Origin: Siderastrea radians | Lineage: Eukaryota > Cnidaria > Anthozoa > Scleractinia > Rhizangiidae | Direction: 5' to 3' | Length of the DNA: 64,000 nt | NCBI GenBank assembly: GCA_964017195.1 | Contig: OZ024888.1 | Span: 13,463,701-13,527,700 of the forward strand | Part shown: positions 56,690 to 64,000 of the stretch, piece by piece | Layout: every line of letters starts with the position of its first letter | Position numbering within the stretch: position 1 is the first letter of the stretch | Notes under the pieces: generated by a model | What the model saw: the letters and a program-made list of their open reading frames with translations, nothing else | What the model was told of the DNA's origin: nothing | The model's database searches: none | Program-made: the position numbers and the translations under genes

Positions 56690-57370
56690 TTGCACACAAG
56701 CTAAATTAACATCATTAAAAAGCAAAATCAGTGATGTATAAATTGTAAACATGTCTGGTGAGCTAAGAAACAAAGATAACAATAACAAAGATCCACAAAG
56801 TGTCGCTATGAAGGACTATGTGAATTATTAATTTGAAGTCAGTACCTTAAGCCCTTGTTTCTGAAAATGTTATGGGAATTGAAGACCACAGCTTTGATGG
56901 GGGGGGGGGGGGAGTGCAATAGGATATGGTTTTGAGGTACCATAGGAGCAGGTGCCCCTAGAGCTTGCCCAGGATCACATAATCCTGGAGCATGTGCCCC
57001 TGGAGCATGTGCCCCTGGAGCATGTGCCCCTGGAGCATGTGCCCATGGAGCATGTGCCCATGGAGCATGTGCCCACAGAGCATGTGCCCATGGAGCATGT
57101 ACTCCTGAAGCATTTGCCCCTGAGATTTTGCACACAAGGTAGATTAAAATCATTACAAAAGAAAAATTGATGCATGATTTTGAAAACACGTTTGGTGAAC
57201 TAATAAACAAAAATAACAATAACAGAGACGTAGAAAGTGTTGCTATGAAGGAGTATATAAATTACTGATTTAAAATAAGTACCTCCAGCCCTTATTTCTG
57301 CAAAATGTATGGAAATTGAAGAGCACAGTGGTGGGGGGGGGGGGTGGTGATGTGATTTTGAGGTACCACA
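56690..57370 (+). repeat. tandem duplication flanking a minisatellite
   Basis: About 56690-56960 and 57120-57370 are similar, each with a poly-G run (56899-56911 and 57335-57345) and GGTTTTGAGGTACCA-like sequence. The minisatellite 56986-57120 lies between the two copies. Confidence 0.7.
56986..57120 (+). repeat. 15-bp minisatellite, nine units
   Basis: Nine head-to-tail units of TGGAGCATGTGCCCC, with CCC/CCA variants in later copies. The unit is a multiple of three, so open frames on both strands are artefacts of the repeat. Confidence 0.9.
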
Positions 57371-58255
57371 GGACGTACATTTTTTCATGGGTTTTCTGTG
57401 TGTGCCAGTTGCTTCAATCAATTGCCAAATTTGGTCATAAAAGCACAGGCAATGGTGGTTAACATGAGAAATTCGCACAGCTGAACCTGTAAAACTTAAC
57501 TTGCTCTCTCCTTCAGGTATCTCACTGTTTCAGTGTAGACACGAAGAAGTCATGATTGCTCTTTTTTATATACACCTGTTTGAAAAAACGTCGGGTGAAA
57601 TTTGTAAACGATAAACAATGCGACACAATGAAACTCTGGGAAGATGGCATGGGCAAGTTTGTTACTGGTTTTTTTTTTCTCGACATTCAAAATATTTTCT
57701 TTCCATGACAATTTTAAGAGTAAATTTAGGCACGCTGAGTTATTGTAATGTGCACGTGACTAAGAATAGAGGGAAGTATTCATGTTTCCCAGAGCACCAT
57801 TGGGTTGCATCGTCAATGGTTTATGCTTTTCACCTGACAATGTTTTTTCAATTGGGTGTTTAAGGGATGGAGTTGGAAAGGTTGTCGTCATTGAAGATGG
57901 TAGGTCCAGAATTGATTTTAATTATTAATTTTGGAAACTCTGAGTTTTTTGACATTAGCCTATTAGTCACTTCAACTAAAGAAATGGACGAACTATACTG
58001 CTAAGCTATTTTAAATGAGAAAATGGCTATAATTACATTGTAACTGATGGTGCCTATTATAAATAAGGTTTGGTAATAATGATGATAATGAGGCATTAGG
58101 TTTGTGGGTCATGTAAATGGAAACAAAGTTAGAAAGAAATTATAAGCTGCACATATAAGACAAGTACTTTTGAATTCCAACTGGCTTGAGGGAGACGGTT
58201 TGTTACAAAAAATCTACAAGCATGTCAAGTTGAATTCATGACTACTGAAGACCGA
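57371..58255. other. no gene seen
   Basis: AT-rich sequence; the 81-codon frame at 57618 has no supporting feature. Confidence 0.35.
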
Positions 58256-58345
58256 CTCCAGCTAGTGTCCACATTGGGATTTGAGCCCCGGCCAACCAAG
58301 TTGAAATCCAGCACCCTAAACACTCATCCATGCTGTCTCACTCAG
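58256..58345 (-). mobile_element. tRNA-derived SINE head, degenerate
   Basis: On the minus strand TGGATGAGTGTTTAGGG resembles an A box and GGGCTCAAATCCC a B box, about 40 bases apart, as in tRNA-derived SINEs. The acceptor stem is not preserved, so it is not a functional tRNA. Confidence 0.4.
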
Positions 58346-58671
58346 TAAACTGATCACAAGCAAAATAAGTAAGATCTACCAAACCACAGGCAGACCAAGC
58401 TCACCACTTCGGGAAGTGAAAGTGAAATACAAGCATTGAGGTTTGGAGGTGGCTCTCTCAGGGAAGTGGTGTAGGATACGAATAAAGTATAAGGTAAGTA
58501 GGTGTTATGAAGTATAACGTAAAGCTTAGAGTGCTTCATATCGCAAACTGTAATCAAAATAGCGCAAGCTTCCTAAAGCAAAGCCTGCCCTTGGATTCAA
58601 TCAGATTAACAAAATATTAATCTCATCTGTTCTTTTCAAAACAGAACACAAAATCTAGTAAAATTCCGCAA

Positions 58672-58870
58672 AATGTGTAGTACCAGAAAATATCCATACT
58701 CCCCCCACGGGAGGTTTTTTGTTTTGCACCCCCGTTCCCCCAAGAAATTCCCATTTAGCTTCATACTTTGCTTCTTTTTGGTTTTAAGACCCCCTTCCCT
58801 TAAGAATTTCCAACAACCCTCCATGTGGTGGGTGTGGATTTTTCTTGGAACTCTACAATGTATGAAAATC
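58672..58870. mobile_element. MITE-like inverted repeat
   Basis: The left sequence CCAGAAAATATCCATACTCC and the right end read inwards (CCAAGAAAAATCCACACCC) are imperfect inverted copies. Internal CCCCC-rich words also occur on both sides. Ends are approximate. Confidence 0.45.
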
Positions 58871-60049
58871 AAAATCTAGAGCTATGAATGCTGTAATCTA
58901 GCTATGAACACCATTCTGTACAAGGTTAGGTTACAGCCATCTTCACTTCTCTGCAGTTTAGTGTGCAGACCCTCATTTTTAAATATGATTATGATCCAAC
59001 AGTGATAAAGAAAATTCTCCATACAACAAGTTTCCCGCAATGATTTCACTGTAACATAGAGGTTGCCTGGAAAAACAGGATCGAGGGTCAATGATCAGGG
59101 TTCAAATTTAAGATCAAGGATTGAGTTTTGGAGATATTACGAGTAGAGTTAAATTTAAATCATTAATTTTAATTTATAATAACTATAATAACAATAACAT
59201 TGATACCTAAACTTTCTTTCTCCAATAAGGTGGCCATGAAAAGATAACATATATGCAATTTATAAAGGCACAAACACTATAAGGTTTCAGCTTACTTCTG
59301 TATCATTTACAATGGAAAACTCTGCATGTTGTTGCAGTAAAGGGTATTGGGGTATGTTCTGGAAAGAGCTCAGAAAAACTGCCAATTACTAGATATGGTG
59401 ACACAAACTAAAATTGTTATTTTAATGATGCAACTAAATGTGTACAAACCTTGGTGAACCTTGAAAAGGTTAAGAACCCTTCAGCTTGCAGACCTCTCAC
59501 CTCTTGCTCAAGCGGCTCGCTGATCGAAACAGAAAAAACATGTGCTAAATTAAACACAGTGTTCAATCGAACATTTGGTAAATTAACTCAATCAATCCTT
59601 TGATTGGGTAGTTTAGCAATTGAACATAATTAATGATAAATTATAAAAAGAATTTCATAGTTGAACACAAATTATCAAAATAATGTTTGGGTACTAAATG
59701 ATCAGCATTCAAAGTCAATAATTATTGAATTATTACCCAAGGTTTGATTACAGTGCAAATTGTTTGATAGAGTTCAATTGGTTTTCACTTCAATTTTTTT
59801 CAATTAGACACCCTGGGATTACACAATTGAAAAACTGCTTAACATGTCTGCAATGTAATTTTCACATAATATGCCATAAGACAAATTAAGGGCTTTCTCA
59901 GTATTTTCTTATTTTGCATTCTTCTCATTTAATTTAGCATTTTATTTTTATTGTGAATGTATCATCTCATCATCTCCCATCTACAATACCACTGTTTGTG
60001 GAAGTAGTTCTGCTGTGTACACACTTGCCTATCAACAATAAACACGATG
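58871..60049. other. no gene seen
   Basis: AT-rich intergenic sequence; open frames are short and unremarkable. Confidence 0.4.
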
Positions 60050-60056
60050 ATTACAT

Positions 60057-60859
60057 CAGGGCGTAACACGTCGATCAAAATCGGACATTGAAAATGTAGT
60101 CGATAAGTCGAAAGTACTCGGTATTTGTTGATAATCATCAATTGACAGTTAATTTGTCGATAAAAGTCGATAATCACAAGATTTTCGGCTGATTATCGAT
60201 TTTTTCAACAAATATGGAGACCAATTTTAACTCAATCGGCTACAAAAGTGACCAAAACAATAACAGCTCTACAGTAAATCTGTACAGCAATAAAGTTAAA
60301 CAAAAAACTGAGCAACCAAGTGGTCTGTTATTTAATGTAGAATTGAATGTTCACCTTGAGAAAAGATTAATGGTGGTTTGTTTAGCTGAGCTTAACCGTC
60401 CTTATAAGTTGCCCTGTAACATAACCCCAGCTGTCATTCCCTACCCATGTTTCTTTTGGTCAGTGCCGATAGGAGGCGCTTTTCCTGCAAGGGGACGGGG
60501 TACAGAACAGGCCAAAGATGAGACCAGCAGTGGAAAAAGTGTGGACACACAAAAAGCGTGGCCAGACAAAGTGATTGGCATTTTATTTTCATCAGTGTTT
60601 TAATCAGTTTTAATCGGTTCAACAGTTAAAAGATACACACTGCCAATCCTGCTTCATTGATCCACATTCAAGAATTATCCCACCATACAGTACATCGTTT
60701 TTTTTTCAATACTTGTCGATTGAAATTCAGATCAAAATCGAAATGTACTGCAACATTGAAAATCGATCAAAATCGATAAATCGGGTGATCGATTTTTATT
60801 GATTTCTGATATTTGATTGACTTTTATCGACTATCAAAATTATTGACATGTTATGCCCT
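60057..60859. mobile_element. hAT-like element, 803 bp, TSD ATTACAT
   Basis: Starts CAGGGCGTAACACGTCGAT and ends with the inverse type, ATTGACATGTTATGCCCTG. ATTACAT is duplicated at 60050-60056 and 60860-60866. If one end base is counted in the target, the duplication becomes 8 bp, GATTACAT, as for hAT. Subterminal TCGATAAAAGTCGATAATC-like words recur on both sides. The interior holds a 129-codon frame (60214-60603) that I do not recognise and that does not look like transposase. Confidence 0.8.
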
Positions 60860-60910
60860 GATTACATGAATTCTCTTTGGGAGGGGTGGCCAAATGACAC
60901 TACATGCTCT

Positions 60911-61038
60911 TGTTGTAGTTCAATTTTATCCTTGGTTCAATTTTTATTTTCTTTTGTTTTATATTTATTATCATATATTTACATAAAAAAAGCAAAATAA
61001 AAATTGAACCAACTGAAGGATAAAATTGAGCTACAACA
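60911..61038. mobile_element. 128-bp snapback MITE
   Basis: TGTTGTAGTTCAATTTTATC at the left pairs with GATAAAATTGAGCTACAACA at the right, and pairing continues inwards (GGTTCAATTTTTATTTT with AAAATAAAAATTGAACC). Nearly the whole element can fold into one hairpin. Confidence 0.8.
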
Positions 61039-61528
61039 TCTATATTGAATGTCACCAATGGCTTCACAGCAGTCAAACGCAAAAGGCTACGTCACATCCG
61101 GTCTTTCAGAGCCTTGAACTTTGCATCAGTTCAAAAGTTTACAAGCCCGAAGTTTGTATGAAAACGACGCAGAACATGTCCCAGCAAACTGAATTTCACG
61201 CCAGCAAAACTTGTGCATAACAGTTACTTCATTTCCAACACATACTCAACGTAAAAAGCTTAAGTTTTCAGAAACGGCATTAAGTCTTGCAGTTAAATTG
61301 AAACTCCCGACCCTTGTCTGTATTTTCCTTTGTAAAATTATGGCAGGAACTGTGCACCCGCCATGCGTTTGTCCGCTGTGAAACCAATGGGGACTCTTCC
61401 TGATGGTTACAAGGATCCTCAAAATGGTGCTCGGGAGAGATAAGAAGCCTTATTCTAATATCACTGAGACTCTTTGTGATGCTTATATAACACCTAAAAA
61501 CTTTGCCCACTTAGGAGCTCTGTTATTA
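61039..61528. other. no gene seen
   Basis: Short frames on both strands without recognisable features. Confidence 0.35.
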
Positions 61529-61530
61529 TA

Positions 61531-62134
61531 GTCAAAATTCTCAGCGCGTTCCGCTCATTGTTTAGGAATGATTTTCATTACCCGGGAACAGATTGCATTA
61601 TTGGAATCAAAATCCCATTTTCAAATTGAAGATTGAAATCTTCCAACGGTAGACTCATTCGAAATTACGAATGTTGATTGGGTTGTTACTTACATAAACC
61701 AAAAGTTCCCACGCGAAATAAGAAACCGTTGGCAGCTGTTGGTTTCAATCGGTTTGACTTTACAGGGAATTTTGCTCAATTTTCAGGAATATTTCTCGTG
61801 TATTTACAGTAGACTTGTTTTTAAGAAATTATTCTTCACGATTTTATAGGAATAGACTGCTTCTTCACTTTAAAAGTATTTGTGATTAATGTTTTGTTGC
61901 ACGAACACAAATCAAGTCAGATAGGTCAAGCCGCCAACAGTCTGCTACTTACACGTGAGCATTCGCCTTATGTCAATAATAAACCAATCAGCATTCCTTA
62001 TTTGGAACAAGGCTACCGTTGCAAAATTACAATATTCAATTTGAAAGTGGAATTTTGATTCTAATAACGCAATCCGTTCCCGATTAATAAAAGTCATTCC
62101 CAAATAACAAGCGGAACGCGCTGAGTATTTTGAC
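61531..62134. mobile_element. TA-flanked MITE, about 105-bp TIRs
   Basis: Starts GTCAAAATTCTCAGCGCGTT and ends with its near-perfect inverse. TA lies on each side (61529-61530 and 62135-62136). Inverted similarity runs about 105 bases inwards on each side. The TA target suits Tc1/mariner-derived MITEs. No transposase is present. Confidence 0.8.
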
Positions 62135-62273
62135 TATAAAAGAAAAAGTAACTCATTTGCTATTTACATTAATTGGAGTTTGATAATTTATTCGATCCCC
62201 GATCATCCAGCAGTTGGCAGACCCGGCCGAGTTCCAACAATATTCGCCAGCTTTTAATAGTCGATCGTCCGTA

Positions 62274-62381
62274 ATGATTCTCTCATCGTTATTCTCCCAC
62301 GGTCAAGCAATGGTGAAAGAAGTCAGTTATTATTCTAAAGACTCACTTATATGGGGGAATGTCCCGCAACATTGCCTGATT
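62274..62381 (+). CDS. possible first exon, unrecognised
   Basis: An ATG opens MILSSLFSHGQAMVKEVSYY and the frame reaches a good donor (CTGATT/GTAAGTGA). Nothing identifies a family, and no partner exon was found before the end of the window. Confidence 0.2.
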
Positions 62382-62579
62382 GTAAGTGATCGAATCATTA
62401 CCCGTGCGATGACACAACTTCAAGTTGGCTGCCGTCAGTGGGAGATAACTTGGAGTCATTCACGCATTCAAAACGTCATAATATCTTCTAAACACTTCGT
62501 TATGAAGTTCTACTCACCTGTACTTCGCAAAACTGTTAATAAAGTGAGCTAAAAACTCTTCCAACCACGATCTTGTGGG

Positions 62580-64000
62580 AGATGAAAGCAGTGAGTGGAC
62601 ACTAATTAGTACCAAGTCCTTTCGCAGAGTAGGAAATTAACCTGAGCAGGGTGGGGTGGGATAACACTCAACACATAAGCTACGGCTGGTACGTACGCCC
62701 TCGTCGAAGGGGATGGTTTTAAGGCCGTTTTCGTCTGAAGTAGGGTGCAAATTTTGCCCATTTTGGTACTAAAGGGGGTAAGGTTCGTGCGATGTGATCT
62801 GAAGTCCCATTCAAGGTCCTGGATACCCGAGTAAACCCCCTCCCCCCTCCGAGTTATCCCGGGTGAGCTACTTTTCACCAGTGTTTTTGTTGTTGTTGTT
62901 TTTTTTAAAAGTCCAACGAACCAGTTACATGGGGATCATCAACTCGTCTCCAAGGGGGTGGGGGAGGTGACACAACTCGGGGGCGAGTTGTCTCACCTCA
63001 GTAGGTAGAGTAACTCTGGCGGGCGGGACAACCTTTTCTCATATTTACTTTGTAACACTTTGTCTCGCCTTCCCGGGACGACGTTTTGTGTGCCGCTTGT
63101 CACGTGATGTCTCGTTTTTTGGATTGTCTAAATCAACAAAATGTATACTGAACAAGGAAAATCGAGTCCAACAGAGGCTACAGTGATCAAATCAACGACA
63201 ATATCTGAGAAAAATTAAGAAAAACCTCTATTTCGTGGAGAAAAATTAAGAAAAACCTCTGGGACCAGGGCAGGGGTACTGAGGTCATGAATATCAAAGT
63301 ACGATTTCGGAATAACTACGTAGGTAGGGCGGTCAAGTTTATCTCGGTCAGCTGGGCCAATTTTTTACCATATAAACGCTCAGTAAACTTTACGCGGGGG
63401 GGAGGGGGGTGAGGGTTGTCTTCGAGACAACTTTTCTCCAGATGAAAGGGGCCTGAGTTTGGTATTTATTTAATTTATTTATTTATTTTATTTGTTATAT
63501 GAAGAAGCTATTTTTATCTCGTGTCTCGATAGCAACCAAGAGATATCGGGTGACGGATGATTGCAACATAATTTCGGGCATAATACTATATCTGGAACAT
63601 GAGGCATAATGCCGGCACAATACTCATATTTTGCAGCATAATTCTGTTATTTTGCAGTTCTGAAAACCTTTGAATTTCCATAACTATAAAACGTAAAAAG
63701 TTGATAAAAATGCAGGACTTTTAGGAAATAAGCACTCTAGACTTGTACCCAGTGTATTTTCGCACAGTCGCCTTGGTAATATCAATTCTGGCAACTTTGG
63801 CTCATTAAATAATTGAAATGATTATTAATTGGTGCGGGAGGGAAAAGTTTCATTTTAGTCAGGCACAATTAGGAGCATAAAACCTTAGCCGAGCATAATT
63901 ATGAGCGTAATACTTCAGTTTCGTGGGTGACGCTTGCAAACATACTACACGATTTTACGAGCATAATCCGCCAGATGTCATCGGGTTGGTGAATACCTGT
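62580..64000. other. no gene seen
   Basis: Contains G-rich tracts (about 62660, 62955, 63395), a poly-T run near 62890, and a 25-base direct repeat 'gagaaaaattaagaaaaacctct' type sequence near 63210-63260. No coding, RNA or complete mobile feature is supported. Confidence 0.35.

Noticed and set aside
56839..57219. Repetitive open frames on both strands around 57 kb
   Set aside because: They arise from a 15-base minisatellite whose unit is a multiple of three.
58256..58345. Functional tRNA on the minus strand
   Set aside because: Only A- and B-box-like words remain; the acceptor and anticodon stems cannot be formed.

Overview
This is eukaryotic nuclear DNA, most likely from an anthozoan cnidarian such as a stony coral. 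The grounds are AT-rich sequence, spliced genes with GT-AG introns, a BEL/Pao retrotransposon, a cnidarian-style run of C2H2 zinc fingers, and many short inverted-repeat elements of kinds I associate with coral genomes. The species assignment is inference. There are no operons, CRISPR arrays or prokaryotic signals. The window is gene-poor and dominated by mobile DNA, much of it nested.

1-21 kb: a locus built from tandem duplication. A four-exon gene (18139-21058, +) encodes a small secreted cysteine-rich protein of no family I recognise. A second copy (11988-14454) has lost its signal-peptide exon and carries a frameshift. Upstream sequence blocks (called X, Y, Z here) recur in several places and show where later insertions landed. 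These include a 5-kb insertion with 9-bp flanking repeats (6480-11485), a tRNA-like gene, and elements with TTAA or 8-bp target duplications.

21-43 kb: mostly DNA transposons. These include a LINE 3' end, three copies of one TTAA-flanked MITE family, and two nested foldback elements each with 9-bp target duplications (27304-31973 containing 28881-30965). A 4.9-kb TTAA-flanked element with about 1.16-kb terminal inverted repeats (33875-38739) contains a further 747-bp palindrome. A hAT-like element and a PIF/Harbinger remnant follow.

42-49 kb: a Vps62-like secreted protein gene with two frame breaks, then a recent BEL/Pao LTR retrotransposon (43958-48802, minus). Its LTRs differ at two of 213 positions, but the integrase region is absent.

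49-64 kb: a Tigger-like MITE, the first two exons of a SAP-like protein (51587-52183, minus), a 14-finger C2H2 zinc-finger gene (52972-54495, minus), tandem duplications, a 15-bp minisatellite, a hAT-like element, and a TA-flanked MITE. The last 1.4 kb holds nothing I can name.

The genes do not form a pathway. The coherent story is duplication and decay of one secreted-protein gene, and several non-autonomous transposons that each appear to keep a start codon, a short exon and a splice donor from a lost parent.
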